DNA of 64,000 nt from Acidobacteriota bacterium (GCA_018268955.1 JAFDVO010000003.1:212-64211); one strand, 5' to 3'; shown: positions 54,455 to 63,985, numbered from the stretch's first letter. A program made the numbers and translations. The notes: generated from the letters alone by a model not told the origin.

Positions 54455-54958
54455 TCAGAGCAACGTCAACGCGTACGCCGTCTTGAGGTCGATGATCTCG
54501 CCGCGTTCGACCATCCCACGGGCTTCGTCGACGGTGACGGACCTGGTCTCGATGTCCTCGTCGGGATCGGGCCTGCGAGTGGAGTCCGGGGGCGGTGGCC
54601 GCAGGCCGGACACCTTATAGAAGATCAGCTCCTCGTCGCAGAACCCGGGCGTTGGGAAAAGCCCCCGGATGCGTTCGACGCTGCCGGGTACCCGACCGAT
54701 CTCCTCTTCGCACTCCCGCGCGGCAGCCTCGTCTGGTGACTCCCCATCGTCGACGCGCCCTGCCGGCACTTCCCACATGACGCGGTCGATGCTTGCGCGA
54801 TACTGCCGAATCAGCACCACGCGTCCGTCGTCTTCGATCGGGATGATGACGACGGAGGGGTTGTGCCGGACGATCGCGACTTCGTGTGTCTTGCCGTTCG
54901 GGAACTGGCGCTCGGTGACTTCGACCGAGAACACCCGGCCCTTGAAGACAATGGGCAT
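54455..54958 (-). CDS. NUDIX hydrolase, ADP-ribose pyrophosphatase-like
   Basis: A 167-residue NUDIX enzyme. The NUDIX box GRVDDGESPDEAAARECEEE-IG is intact (about 66–88), preceded by VWEVPA-like MWEVPAGR and followed by PTPGFCDEEL. This pattern is typical of ADP-ribose pyrophosphatases (NudF-like), which convert ADP-ribose to AMP and ribose-5-phosphate. It is the last gene of the minus-strand ileS–lspA–lgt–rluD run, 28 nt after rluD, and convergent with lon. Confidence 0.9.
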   Translation of the reverse strand: MPIVFKGRVFSVEVTERQFPNGKTHEVAIVRHNPSVVIIPIEDDGRVVLIRQYRASIDRVMWEVPAGRVDDGESPDEAAARECEEEIGRVPGSVERIRGLFPTPGFCDEELIFYKVSGLRPPPPDSTRRPDPDEDIETRSVTVDEARGMVERGEIIDLKTAYALTLL

Positions 54959-54986
54959 GCAGCGCTCCTGCGAAGGCCGTCGGGCC

Positions 54987-55955
54987 TCAGGGCTGTTCGA
55001 GGTCCTCGGGGTTGTTGCGCGCGATCAGCTCGTCGAGGACCGACTTCAGGTCCGGAGGCAGCTCGCTCTCGAATGACAGGCGACGGCCCTCCGTCGGATG
55101 GGTGAATGCAAGGCGCGCCGCGTGGAGGAACGGACGGTCCAGGCGAGCCACCGCCTTGATATCGGCCGGCAGCCGGCGACGCACGCCGCCGTACAGCGAG
55201 TCGCCGACGATCGGATGCCCGATCGAACTCAGGTGCACGCGGATCTGGTGCGTGCGTCCGGTGTGAATCGCAATCTGCGCGAGGGTGAGCGCCGGGTTGA
55301 CGTGGTACACGCGCACGATGCGTGTCACCGCCTCGCGGCTGCGACGCGCGCGGTTCGACATCTTCTTCCGGTTGTTCGGATCACGCCCGATCGGCTCTTC
55401 GATGCGGCGGCCCGCCTGGACGACGCCCCAGACGAGCGCCACGTACTCCTTCTCGACCTCGCGATCGTGGAACTGCCGGGCGAGTTCCTGGTGCGCCGCA
55501 TCGTTCTTCGCGACGACCATCAGGCCTGAGGTGCCGCGGTCGAGCCGATGCACGATGCCGGGACGCTTTTCGCCACCAATCCCGCTCAGGTCGTCGACGT
55601 GGTGCAGCAGCGCGTTCACGAGCGTGCCCGAGTCGTGGCCCGCGGCGGGATGTACGACCATGCCCGGCGGCTTGTCGACGACCGCGACGTCGGCGTCCTG
55701 ATAGAGGATCGGGAGTTCGAGATCCTCGGGGCGCGGCGCCGCCTCCTTCAGCTCGGGCAGGTCGACCTCGATCGCTGCGTCCGCCTTCATGCGCAGGTTG
55801 GCTTTCGCCGGACGGCCGTCGACCTTCACACGGCCGTCGTCGATCAGCTTCTGAAGGTGCGAGCGCGAGTACCCGGCGACCAGTGCGACGAGCACGCGGT
55901 CGAGCCGCTGGCCGTCGTACTCCGAAGGAACGTGAACGGTGAGTGGGGAGGTCAG
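54987..55955 (-). CDS. rluD: Pseudouridine synthase, RluA/RluD family
   Basis: About 322 residues if the CTG at 55955 is used. An S4 RNA-binding domain (SRSHLQKLIDDGRVKVDG) is followed by the catalytic domain with the Asp motif HRLDRGTSGLMVVAK. Further blocks are PPGMVVHPAAGH and TGRTHQIRVHLSSIGHP. It probably modifies 23S rRNA. The in-frame segment VHVPSEYDGQRLDR upstream of GTG 55895 matches the conserved RluD N terminus, but no ATG, GTG or TTG precedes it. CTG 55955 overlaps the lgt TGA as CTGA and has GGAAGG 4 nt upstream. Confidence 0.9.
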   Translation of the reverse strand: MTSPLTVHVPSEYDGQRLDRVLVALVAGYSRSHLQKLIDDGRVKVDGRPAKANLRMKADAAIEVDLPELKEAAPRPEDLELPILYQDADVAVVDKPPGMVVHPAAGHDSGTLVNALLHHVDDLSGIGGEKRPGIVHRLDRGTSGLMVVAKNDAAHQELARQFHDREVEKEYVALVWGVVQAGRRIEEPIGRDPNNRKKMSNRARRSREAVTRIVRVYHVNPALTLAQIAIHTGRTHQIRVHLSSIGHPIVGDSLYGGVRRRLPADIKAVARLDRPFLHAARLAFTHPTEGRRLSFESELPPDLKSVLDELIARNNPEDLEQP

Positions 55956-56752
55956 GCGGCCTTCCGCACGCGCTCGGGAGCGGGCTCGCCGGCGCGGGAG
56001 AGCACCACCAGCATGATGACAGCCAGCGGTGCGAGGACGATCGAGATGAACTGGGACGTCGAAAACATCAGCACGGACCCGCGCGGGTCGTTCCGGTAGA
56101 ACTCGATGACGAACCGCGAGATCGCGTACAGGAGCATGTACACCCAGAAGGTCCGCCCCGGGTAGGTGCGCCCCTTCTTCTCGGTGGCGAGCAGCAGTGC
56201 CAGGATCAGCGCCTCGGCGCCCGCCTCGTACAGCTGCGTGGGGTGCAGTGGCACGTTCAGCGGAGTGCCGACGTTCGCGGCGGCGTACGGGTTCGTGAAT
56301 GTGATGGCCCAGGGGACGTCGGTCGGCTTGCCCCAGCAGCAGCCGGCGAAGAAGCAGCCGAAGCGGCCGACCACGTGGCCGAGGGCAATGCCTGGCGCAA
56401 ACACGTCGGTGGTGGTCCAGAGCGGCAGGCCGATACGCCGGATGTACCAGAGGGCCACCACGACGGCGAGGATGAGGCCGCCGTAGAACACCCCGCCCGA
56501 CCGCGCGAGCGTGATCAGCTCGGACGGATCGCTCACGAACGTGTTGAAGTCGGTGATGACGAGGAGCAGCTTCGCGCCGACGAGGGCGCTGATGATGATG
56601 TAGATGCCCAGGTCGAGCACGCGCGCCTGATCGAGACCACGCGCCTTGGCCCGCACCATGGCCAGCTTCAGGCCAAGCAGATAGGCAGCGGCCAGCAGGA
56701 CGCCGTACGTGTAGATGGTCGCCGGTCCGAGATCAAGAAGGATTGGATGCAT
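55952..56752 (-). CDS. lgt: Prolipoprotein diacylglyceryl transferase
   Basis: A 266-residue inner-membrane enzyme that attaches diacylglycerol to the lipobox cysteine. About seven helices are visible. Signature blocks are RSGGVFYGGLILAVVVALWY, LGHVVGRFGCFFAGCCWGKP and HPTQLYEA. Its start overlaps lspA by 20 nt. Grouping with lspA gives two of the three lipoprotein-maturation enzymes in one transcript. Confidence 0.96.
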   Translation of the reverse strand: MHPILLDLGPATIYTYGVLLAAAYLLGLKLAMVRAKARGLDQARVLDLGIYIIISALVGAKLLLVITDFNTFVSDPSELITLARSGGVFYGGLILAVVVALWYIRRIGLPLWTTTDVFAPGIALGHVVGRFGCFFAGCCWGKPTDVPWAITFTNPYAAANVGTPLNVPLHPTQLYEAGAEALILALLLATEKKGRTYPGRTFWVYMLLYAISRFVIEFYRNDPRGSVLMFSTSQFISIVLAPLAVIMLVVLSRAGEPAPERVRKAA

Positions 56753-57266
56753 GCGTCCCCGTCCAGATCATATCGAGGATCATCAGCGCCACGCCGACTG
56801 TAATGGCTGAGTCGGCCACGTTGAACGCCCAGAAGTGAAAGGTGCCCCAATAGGCATCGACGAAGTCAACGACCGAGCCGACGAAGATCCGGTCGATGAG
56901 GTTGCCGGCTGCGCCACCGATGATGAGCGCCATGCCCAGCCGCGCCGCACGCTGCTCGCGAGCGAGCGTCCCTGCATACATCGAGACTCCGATGAGCGCG
57001 CACACGGCAATCACGGCGATCACGATCGTCTTGCCGGGGAAGTTCATCGCGTTCATGAACCCGAACGCGGCGCCCGTGTTCCGCACGTGCGTGAAGTCCA
57101 GGAAGTTGGGAATCACCTCAACGCTGGCATGCACCGGAATCCGGGTGCGCACGAGCCACTTCGTGAACTGATCGAACGCGACCACAACCAGCGGCACCCA
57201 TATTTCGAGGTGCCGCGCGCGGGGGGGGCCTGACGCCGGCTGCACACTGGCGACCGGTTCATCCAT
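56733..57266 (-). CDS. lspA: Lipoprotein signal peptidase (SPase II)
   Basis: A 177-residue aspartic protease of the inner membrane that cleaves prolipoproteins after Lgt action. Four helices are visible. The catalytic aspartates lie in GGAAGNLIDRIFVGSVVDFVD and AFNVADSAITVG. VIPNFLDFTHVRNTGAAFGF is the third family block. It overlaps ileS by 8 nt and lgt by 20 nt, a standard ileS–lspA arrangement. Confidence 0.97.
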   Translation of the reverse strand: MDEPVASVQPASGPPRARHLEIWVPLVVVAFDQFTKWLVRTRIPVHASVEVIPNFLDFTHVRNTGAAFGFMNAMNFPGKTIVIAVIAVCALIGVSMYAGTLAREQRAARLGMALIIGGAAGNLIDRIFVGSVVDFVDAYWGTFHFWAFNVADSAITVGVALMILDMIWTGTHASNPS

Positions 57267-60096
57267 GAGCCGGTCCCGCCAGCGCCTCTGTGCATCGTGG
57301 GCACAGGCCGGCCCACTCCGGTTCGTCGGACACAGCAGGCACGTACCGCCAGCACCGCTCGCACTTCACGCCGCCGGCGCGCTCGATCGTGATGCGCGGA
57401 CCGGCTTCCTCATGTGCCTCGACGTCCGCGGGTGCCGATCGCAACGCGACTTCCGACACGATGAAGAGCATCGGCAGCTGCGCGGCATAGGGTTCGAGGA
57501 ACGCGAGCTGCTTTTCGGTGGCAGAGAGCACGACCCGCGCCTGGAGCGAGCTGCCGATCTGCTTGTCCTTCCGCAGCGGCTCGATCTCCGCGAGCACGCG
57601 CTCCCGCAGCGCGCCGAGTTGCTGCCACTGCTGCAGCAGCTCAGGGTCGACCATGCGCTCGAGGTCGGCTGTCTCGGGGAACAGCGCGATGTGGACCGAT
57701 TCGTCCGTGCGCCCTGGCAGGTAGCGCCAGAGCTCGTCGCACGTGAAGGAGAGGATCGGCGCCAGCAGGCGCGCGAGCCCCTCGGCCATCACGTACATCG
57801 CCGTCTGGGCGGAGCGCCGCTCCGCCGAGGTCGCCGCGAAGGTGTAGAGCCGGTCCTTGGAGACATCCGCGTAGAACGCGCTCAGGTCGACCGTGACGAA
57901 CGCGTTCACCGCCTGGAAGATCGTCCCGTAGTCGTAGCGGCTGTACGCGCTGCGGATCTTCAGCGCGATCTCCGCATAGCGGGCGAGGATGTACCGGTCC
58001 ACCTCTTCGAGCGACGCGTGCGCGACGGCGTCAGATGCCGGGTTGAAGTCGTACAGGTTCGCGACCAGGTACCGCAGCGTATTGCGGATCTTGCGGTACG
58101 CCTCGACCGCGCGCGCCAGGACCTCCTTGCCGATGCGGATCTCCTGCGTGTAGTCGCTCATGGAGACCCACAGGCGCAGGATGTCGGCGCCACTCTGCTT
58201 GATGATGTCCTGTGGCTCCACCGAGTTGCCGAGCGACTTCGACATCTTCCGCCCGTCTTCGGCCACGATGAAGCCGTGGGTGAGCACCTCGTTGAACGGT
58301 GCCCGCCCGCGTGTGCCGAGACCGACGAGCAGCGAACTCTGGAACCAGCCGCGATGCTGGTCGCTGCCTTCGAGGTAGATGTCCGCTGGCCAGGTGAGTT
58401 CCGGACGCACCGAGAGCACCGCCTCGTGACTGGACCCCGAGTCGAACCAGACGTCGAGGATGTTCATCTCGCGCTCGAACGTCGTGCCGCCGCACGTCGG
58501 ACACTGCAGCCCGTCAGGGACGAACTCCTCGGTCGGGCGCTCGTACCACGCGTCCGCGCCGAACCGCTCGAAGACCGCGGCCGCCTTGTTCACGATCTCA
58601 GGAGAGATGACCGCCTCGCCGCACTTCGTGCAGTCGAGGGCCGGGATCGGCACGCCCCAGGCGCGCTGGCGCGACACGCACCAGTCCGGCCGGTTCGCGA
58701 CCATGTTGTAGATCCGGTCGTGCCCCCAGGACGGGATCCAGGACACCTTGTTGTCCACCTGATCCAGTGCCGCCTGCCGCAGCGTGCGGACCTGATCGTC
58801 CTGGCGCAGCTTCGGGTCGTCCATGCCGATGAACCACTGCGAGGTGGCCAGGAAGATCACCGGGTTGTGGCATCGCCAGCAGTGCGGGTAGGTGTGCGCG
58901 AACGACTTGCGGTGCCACAGGCGACCGCGCTCCTTCAGCGCCTCTTCGACCTTCGGGTTCGCATCGAACACGCGCAACCCGCCGAACAGCTCCACGGTGT
59001 CCAGGAAGTGGCCCGCAGGGCCGATCGGCGCGTAGATCTCCAGCCCATACTTCTGCCCGGTGTGGAAGTCCTCGGCGCCGTGGCCGGGCGCCGTGTGCAC
59101 CACGCCCGTGCCCGCATCCAGCGTGACGTAATCGGCAAGCACGCCGACCGAGTCACGTGCGTACAGCGGGTGCTGGAACCGGACGTGTTCGAACACGTCG
59201 CCCTTCATGCGGGCAACCGGCATGTCGAGCGCGACGCCCGATTCAGACGCAACCGTCGCTGCGAGCCCCTCGGCCAGGATCACCGCGCGGCCGTTCACGT
59301 CGTACGCCACGTAGTCGAGTTCGGGATTGAAGGCGACCGCCAGGTTCGATGGAATCGTCCATGGGGTCGTCGTCCAGATGAGGACCGACACCTGCCGTCC
59401 CTCGAGTTCCGGCACCCGGGCAACCAGCGGCGCCGCGTTGCCGGCCGGCAGCGGGAACTCGACGTAGATCGACGGGGACGTGTGGTCCTCATACTCCACC
59501 TCGGCTTCGGCGAGAGCTGTGCGGCAATGGATGCACCAGTGGACCGGCTTCTTGCCCTTGTAGACGAGCCCCCGCTCCACGAAGCGACCAAAGGCCCGCG
59601 CGATGGCGGCCTGGTAGCGATAGTCCATGGTGACGTAGGGGTCATCCCACGTGCCCAGCACGCCGAGCCGCTGGAACTGCGCGGTCATCGTGCCAATGAA
59701 CCGTTCGGCGAATGCCCGGCACGCGCGGCAGAAGTCGGCCGTGGACATCTCCCGCTTCTTCGCGCCGAGTTCGCGGTCCACCTTCAATTCGATCGGCAGG
59801 CCGTGGCAGTCGTACCCGACGACGAAGGGCGCGTCGAACCCCTCCATCGATCGGGACTTCACGACGAAGTCCTTCAGGATCTTGTTGAGGGCCGTGCCGA
59901 TGTGGATGTTGCCGCTCGTGTACGGCGGACCATCATGCAGGATGAACTTCGGGGCGCCGCGCCGGCGCTCGCGAATCTTCCCGTAGAGGTCGAGGGCGGC
60001 CCAGCGGGCGAGCATGTCCGGCTCGCTCGTCGGCAGGTTCGCCTTCATCGGGAAGTCGGTGCGCGGCAGGTTGACGGTGTCTTTCCACTCGGGCAT
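57259..60096 (-). CDS. ileS: Isoleucyl-tRNA synthetase
   Basis: A 945-residue class I synthetase charging tRNA-Ile. The HIGH box is SGNIHIGTALN (about 64–74) and the KMSKS box is DGRKMSKSLGNS (about 620–631). The CP1 editing domain lies between them (TTTPWTIPSNLAVAFNPELDYV region). A C-terminal zinc site CERCWRYV...CPRC (about 910–938) marks the eubacterial type. It heads the minus-strand run ileS–lspA–lgt–rluD–NUDIX, divergent from the HAD gene by 43 nt. Confidence 0.98.
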   Translation of the reverse strand: MPEWKDTVNLPRTDFPMKANLPTSEPDMLARWAALDLYGKIRERRRGAPKFILHDGPPYTSGNIHIGTALNKILKDFVVKSRSMEGFDAPFVVGYDCHGLPIELKVDRELGAKKREMSTADFCRACRAFAERFIGTMTAQFQRLGVLGTWDDPYVTMDYRYQAAIARAFGRFVERGLVYKGKKPVHWCIHCRTALAEAEVEYEDHTSPSIYVEFPLPAGNAAPLVARVPELEGRQVSVLIWTTTPWTIPSNLAVAFNPELDYVAYDVNGRAVILAEGLAATVASESGVALDMPVARMKGDVFEHVRFQHPLYARDSVGVLADYVTLDAGTGVVHTAPGHGAEDFHTGQKYGLEIYAPIGPAGHFLDTVELFGGLRVFDANPKVEEALKERGRLWHRKSFAHTYPHCWRCHNPVIFLATSQWFIGMDDPKLRQDDQVRTLRQAALDQVDNKVSWIPSWGHDRIYNMVANRPDWCVSRQRAWGVPIPALDCTKCGEAVISPEIVNKAAAVFERFGADAWYERPTEEFVPDGLQCPTCGGTTFEREMNILDVWFDSGSSHEAVLSVRPELTWPADIYLEGSDQHRGWFQSSLLVGLGTRGRAPFNEVLTHGFIVAEDGRKMSKSLGNSVEPQDIIKQSGADILRLWVSMSDYTQEIRIGKEVLARAVEAYRKIRNTLRYLVANLYDFNPASDAVAHASLEEVDRYILARYAEIALKIRSAYSRYDYGTIFQAVNAFVTVDLSAFYADVSKDRLYTFAATSAERRSAQTAMYVMAEGLARLLAPILSFTCDELWRYLPGRTDESVHIALFPETADLERMVDPELLQQWQQLGALRERVLAEIEPLRKDKQIGSSLQARVVLSATEKQLAFLEPYAAQLPMLFIVSEVALRSAPADVEAHEEAGPRITIERAGGVKCERCWRYVPAVSDEPEWAGLCPRCTEALAGPAHG

Positions 60097-60139
60097 GGGT
60101 ATCCCGCGATTTTATAATGGATGGAATGCAGCAGCCGGA

Positions 60140-60847
60140 ATGACGCGCGCCGTCCTGTTCGACGTCGACTTCACGCTCATCTATCCCGGCCCGACATTCC
60201 AGGGCACCGGATACGAAGCCTTCTGCGCGCGCTTCGGCATCAACGTCGACGCGACCCGCTTCGACGCCGCGGTCTCCAGCGCCGCCCGGCTCCTGGACCT
60301 TCCCGACGACACCGCCTACGACGACGAGATCCACGTCAGGTACACGCGCCACATCATCGAGCAGATGGGTGGACGCGGGGACGCCGTCGACGCTGCCGCC
60401 CGCGAGATCTACCGTGAGTGGGCGGCCTGCCATCATTTCGAGCTCTTCGACGAGGTCCCGACCGTGCTGCGCGCCCTCGCGTCCGAGGGGATGCGCCTCG
60501 GCCTCGTCTCCAACTCGCACCGCTGCCTCGTTTCCTTCCAGGCGCACTTCGATCTCACCGGACTGATCGCCGCAACGGTGTCTTCGTCCGAGCACGGGAT
60601 GATGAAGCCGCATCCGAGCATCTTCACGGCAGCACTCGGCCTGCTCGACGTCGCGCCGCCGGAGGCGTTGATGGTCGGCGACAGCCTGCGGCATGACGTC
60701 GAAGGCGCGCTCCAGGTCGGCATGCGCGCCGCGCTCCTTCACCGCAGCGACACGCCGCACCCGCGCGCGCAGGAACTTGCGGAGCGGGGTGTTCCCGTGC
60801 TGCGGTCGCTGAAGGAACTGCTGGCTCTCATCAGAGAGCGGAGCTGA
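60140..60847 (+). CDS. HAD-superfamily hydrolase
   Basis: A 235-residue HAD phosphatase. The catalytic motif is RAVLFDVDFTLIYPG (DxDxT, about residues 9–13), motif II is LGLVSNSHR, and motif IV is ALMVGDSLRHDVEGALQVGM. A helical cap (about 20–100) sits between motifs I and II. The substrate cannot be told from sequence; small phospho-metabolites are typical. The ATG at 60140 (MTRAVLFDVD) fits the family; the longer frame overlaps ileS antisense. It is 56 nt before the HIT gene. Confidence 0.88.
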   Translation: MTRAVLFDVDFTLIYPGPTFQGTGYEAFCARFGINVDATRFDAAVSSAARLLDLPDDTAYDDEIHVRYTRHIIEQMGGRGDAVDAAAREIYREWAACHHFELFDEVPTVLRALASEGMRLGLVSNSHRCLVSFQAHFDLTGLIAATVSSSEHGMMKPHPSIFTAALGLLDVAPPEALMVGDSLRHDVEGALQVGMRAALLHRSDTPHPRAQELAERGVPVLRSLKELLALIRERS

Positions 60848-60903
60848 AGGAGCGCCGTTCGCCTGCGCCCTGAGGCCGCGAGGTTTTGTCGTAAGCTGAC
60901 CGC

Positions 60904-61245
60904 ATGTCCTGCCTCTTCTGCAAGATCATCAACCGGGAGATCCCTGCCTCGGTCGTGTACGAAGATGAGCGCGTGTTTGCGTTCAACGACATCAACCCGC
61001 AGGCACCCACACATGTGCTCATCGTGCCGAAGCAGCACGTGGCGTCACTGAATGAACTGGATGCGGCCCACGACGCGCTGGTGGGAGAACTGGTGCGGCG
61101 GGCGGCGGCGATCGCGAAGGATCGTGGCATCGACGCCCCCGGCTACCGGACGGTGTTCAACACGAACCGTGATGCCGGCCAGACGGTGTTCCACATCCAC
61201 CTCCACCTGATCGGCGGGCGCAGCCTGGCGTGGCCTCCCGGCTGA
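60904..61245 (+). CDS. HIT family hydrolase (HinT-like)
   Basis: A 113-residue histidine-triad protein. The catalytic HxHxH is in QTVFHIHLHLIGGR (about 97–103). CLFCKIINREIPASVVYEDE opens the protein and is typical of HinT/HIT phosphoramidases acting on AMP–lysine-type bonds. It begins with a clean ATG after a short gap from the HAD gene, and its stop abuts the convergent prmC stop. Confidence 0.93.
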   Translation: MSCLFCKIINREIPASVVYEDERVFAFNDINPQAPTHVLIVPKQHVASLNELDAAHDALVGELVRRAAAIAKDRGIDAPGYRTVFNTNRDAGQTVFHIHLHLIGGRSLAWPPG

Positions 61246-62112
61246 TCAGCGGGCGGCGCGACGTTGCGCGACGGCGGTTCGTGGGATGTCCTGAAGGTCG
61301 TGCTTGATCTCGAGCAGCGTCAGGGCCGGCGTCGCTGCGACGATGGCTTCCACCTGCGCGTCCTGACCGGCACCGAACTCGAACACCAGAAGCCCTTCTG
61401 GCGCGAGAACCTTCGCAGCGTCCGGCACCAGCCGCCGGATGATCTGCAGGCCGTCGTCCCCCGCGAAGAGGGCCCCGGCCGGCTCGAACTCGCGGACTTC
61501 GGGCTGCAGATCCGGGGCGTCCGAGGCGGGCACATATGGCGGGTTCGCCACGATTAAATCGAAAGGACCGTTGAGGCCGTCCAGGAGATCGGTGCAGGCG
61601 CAGCTGACGCGGGCCGTGAGCCCGTAGCGTGAGAGGTTGCGTTGCGCCACCGAGAGGGCCGCGTCGCACACGTCGCTCGCCACGAGCGTGGCCTTTGGGA
61701 ACTCGCGGGCCAGCGCAACGGCGAGGCAGCCACTGCCGGTGCAGACGTCGAGCATGCGCAGCGCCAGGCCGTGGTCGAAGTGTTCGAGTGCCGCTTCGAT
61801 GATGAGTTCTGTCTCGGGCCTGGGCACGAGGACCGCGGGCGTGACCTCGATCGTGACGTTCCAGAATTCGCGCGTGCCGGTGATGTAGGCAATCGGCTCC
61901 CGGCGGACGCGCCGGGCGACCAACTGCTCGAACGCGAGCTGGAAGTCTGGAGTCGCGGCTTCGTCGCCGTGCGTCATCAGGCGTGCGGCGTCCCAGCCAA
62001 GGACGTGCTGGGCCAGCAACCGCGCGTCGAGGGCAGCTTCGTCCCTGGGAATGCCAGCAGCGCGGAACCGGCGCCTGGCGTCGGCGACAACGGCGTTGAT
62101 TTCAATCGGCAT
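61246..62112 (-). CDS. prmC: Peptide chain release factor N5-glutamine methyltransferase
   Basis: A 288-residue SAM methyltransferase that modifies the GGQ glutamine of release factors. Family blocks are QLVARRVRREPIAYITGTREFW, VLVPRPETELI, MLDVCTGSGCLAVALA and the catalytic DLIVANPPYVPASD. It follows prfA by 30 nt, so enzyme and substrate are encoded together, as in most bacteria. Confidence 0.96.
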   Translation of the reverse strand: MPIEINAVVADARRRFRAAGIPRDEAALDARLLAQHVLGWDAARLMTHGDEAATPDFQLAFEQLVARRVRREPIAYITGTREFWNVTIEVTPAVLVPRPETELIIEAALEHFDHGLALRMLDVCTGSGCLAVALAREFPKATLVASDVCDAALSVAQRNLSRYGLTARVSCACTDLLDGLNGPFDLIVANPPYVPASDAPDLQPEVREFEPAGALFAGDDGLQIIRRLVPDAAKVLAPEGLLVFEFGAGQDAQVEAIVAATPALTLLEIKHDLQDIPRTAVAQRRAAR

Positions 62113-62142
62113 CGCAGTCGCGGTCGATGCGCGCAGCGGGCG

Positions 62143-63216
62143 CTACGACACGGCCGTAGCGTCCTTCAGCTTCTCCGACTGGTAGTAGGTGCTCAACTGG
62201 TCGATGAGCTCATCGAGCTCGCCGTTCATCACGTTCGTGAGCTGGTGCGTCGTGAAGTTGATCCGGTGGTCGGTGATGCGGCTCTGCGGGAAGTTGTAGG
62301 TCCGGATCTTTTCGGACCGCTCGCCGGTACCCACCTGGTTCTTGCGGTCCTTGGCGATCGCGTCCTGCTGCTTCCGGAGTTCCATCTCGTACAGCCGTGA
62401 GCGCAGCACCTTCATGGCCTTCGCGCGGTTCTTGATCTGCGACTTCTCGTCCTGCTGCGACACGACCAGTCCGGTCGGGATGTGCGTGATGCGCACGGCC
62501 GAATAGGTGGTGTTCACGCTCTGGCCGCCCGGACCGCTCGAGCAGAACGTGTCGACGCGCAGGTCCTTCTCGTTGATCTGCACGTCCACTTCTTCGGCTT
62601 CCGGCAGCACGGCAACCGTGGCCGTGGACGTGTGGATGCGCCCGCTGGCTTCGGTAGCGGGTACGCGCTGCACGCGGTGCACGCCGCTTTCGTACTTCAG
62701 CTTGCTGTAGGCGCCGCGTCCCTCGATCGTCGCGATGCCTTCCTTCATCCCGCCGACACCCGACTCGCTGGTCGACATCATCTCGACGCGCCAGCCCTGC
62801 TTCTCCGCGTACTTGCTGTACATGCGGAACAGCTCGCCAGCGAAGAGCGCCGCTTCATCGCCGCCGGTTCCGGCGCGGATTTCCAGGACGACGTTCTTCT
62901 CGTCGTTCGGGTCCTTCGGGATGAGCAGGATCTTCAGCTCTCCCACGAGCGACTCGCGACGGGTCGCCAGCCCCTTGAGTTCTTCCTGAGCCAGCTCGCG
63001 CATGTCCGGGTCGCCGGCCTTGGCCAGTTCCTCGGTCTGCTCGAGATCGGTGAGCACAATCTTGTACTCGCGGTACTTCTCGACCGTCGGCTCGATGTCG
63101 GCGAGCGTCTTCGCCTGCTTCCGGTACTCAGTCGGATCGCTCTGCAGCTCCGCCGTGCCGAGCCGGTGCAGCAGCTCTTCGTACTGGTGTTCCAGGGCTT
63201 CCAGTTTGTCGAACAT
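62143..63216 (-). CDS. prfA: Peptide chain release factor 1
   Basis: A 357-residue class I release factor reading UAA and UAG. The peptidyl-transferase motif is [18 protein letters not shown] (about 225–240). The stop-codon-reading PAT tripeptide is in [20 protein letters not shown]. The coiled N-terminal domain spans about 1–110. It precedes prmC. A small GC hairpin lies 8–24 nt before its start. Confidence 0.97.
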   Translation of the reverse strand: MFDKLEALEHQYEELLHRLGTAELQSDPTEYRKQAKTLADIEPTVEKYREYKIVLTDLEQTEELAKAGDPDMRELAQEELKGLATRRESLVGELKILLIPKDPNDEKNVVLEIRAGTGGDEAALFAGELFRMYSKYAEKQGWRVEMMSTSESGVGGMKEGIATIEGRGAYSKLKYESGVHRVQRVPATEASGRIHTSTATVAVLPEAEEVDVQINEKDLRVDTFCSSGPGGQSVNTTYSAVRITHIPTGLVVSQQDEKSQIKNRAKAMKVLRSRLYEMELRKQQDAIAKDRKNQVGTGERSEKIRTYNFPQSRITDHRINFTTHQLTNVMNGELDELIDQLSTYYQSEKLKDATAVS

Positions 63217-63223
63217 AAAGGTT

Positions 63224-63240
63224 CGGGCGTCGAACGCCCG
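63224..63240. repeat. Short GC hairpin between moaD and prfA
   Basis: CGGGCGT-CGA-ACGCCCG, a perfect 7-bp stem with a 3-nt loop, lies in the 35-nt gap between the moaD stop and the prfA start. It might be a weak terminator for moaED or a leader hairpin of prfA; the U tract is only CCTTT. Confidence 0.5.
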
Positions 63241-63251
63241 CTCTTACAAGC

Positions 63252-63497
63252 TTACCCGCCTGACACAGGCGGCAGGAATGCCACCTCATCGCCATCCGCG
63301 AGGACCTGATCGCGACGCGCATAATCGGCATTCACTGCCGTCGAGATCGATCGCTCGTACGAGCCGATCGAGGGGAACTCCGCGGCGAGCTGGTGCCAGA
63401 GCGCCCCGACGGTCGCACCGGGCGCCACGTCCCGCGTGAGCTCGGCCGCGCCGACCAGGTCCCGGAGTCGGGCAAAGAGCTTCACGGTCACGCGCAC
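63252..63497 (-). CDS. moaD: Molybdopterin synthase small subunit MoaD
   Basis: An 81-residue ubiquitin-fold sulfur carrier. The C-terminal diglycine (FLPPVSGG) is the site of thiocarboxylate formation. The N terminus MRVTVKLFARLRDLVGAAEL is typical. With MoaE it makes molybdopterin from precursor Z. It overlaps moaE by 10 nt, implying coupling. No other moa gene is in the window. Confidence 0.95.
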   Translation of the reverse strand: MRVTVKLFARLRDLVGAAELTRDVAPGATVGALWHQLAAEFPSIGSYERSISTAVNADYARRDQVLADGDEVAFLPPVSGG

Positions 63498-63979
63498 GCG
63501 ATACGCTCCGCGTCAGCTCGTGCCTGGTCATCATCGGGATCGGCCGTCGCGCCCTCGATCCACACGTCGCCGCCTTCGAAGAACTCCCGTTTCCAGATCG
63601 GCGCGATCTGCTTGACCCGCTCGATGGCGTAGCGGCACGCCGAGAACGCGTGCCCGCGATGCGGCGACGCTGCCGCAATCGCCACGCTCGCGCCGCCGAT
63701 CTCGATGCGGCCGATGCGATGGTGGAGCGCGAGGCACACATCCGGCCAGCGCTGCCGAATCTCCTCGGCGATCCGCTCGAAGGCCTTGAGGGCCAGCGGT
63801 TCGTACCCCTCGTACTCGAGGTGGTGCACGACGCGGCCGATGTTGTGGTTGCGGACCAGGCCGAGGAAGGTGGCCACCGCGCCATCGGAGCCTGACGCGT
63901 CGCCCCGGTCCGTGACCGCCGCAATCAGCGGAAGAAGATCCAGCGGCTCAGGGCCGATGGCCAGCAGGGGAATGCCCAC
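63488..63979 (-). CDS. moaE: Molybdopterin synthase large subunit MoaE
   Basis: A 163-residue catalytic subunit. Conserved blocks are DGAVATFLGLVRNHN, VCLALHHRIGRIEIGGASVAIA, SPHRGHAFSACRYAIERVKQ and the lysine-containing APIWKREFFEGGDVWIEG. A 15-residue tail is unconserved. The start is GTG 63979. TATACT on the same strand ends 6 nt before it, with no Shine–Dalgarno, so the mRNA may be leaderless. Confidence 0.95.
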   Translation of the reverse strand: MGIPLLAIGPEPLDLLPLIAAVTDRGDASGSDGAVATFLGLVRNHNIGRVVHHLEYEGYEPLALKAFERIAEEIRQRWPDVCLALHHRIGRIEIGGASVAIAAASPHRGHAFSACRYAIERVKQIAPIWKREFFEGGDVWIEGATADPDDDQARADAERIACA

Positions 63980-63985
63980 CAGCTA

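Noticed and set aside
57265-60117. 950-codon open frame on the plus strand
   Set aside because: Exactly antisense to ileS, rich in Arg, Ala, Asp and Gly, with no family motif; a codon-bias shadow of a GC-rich gene.
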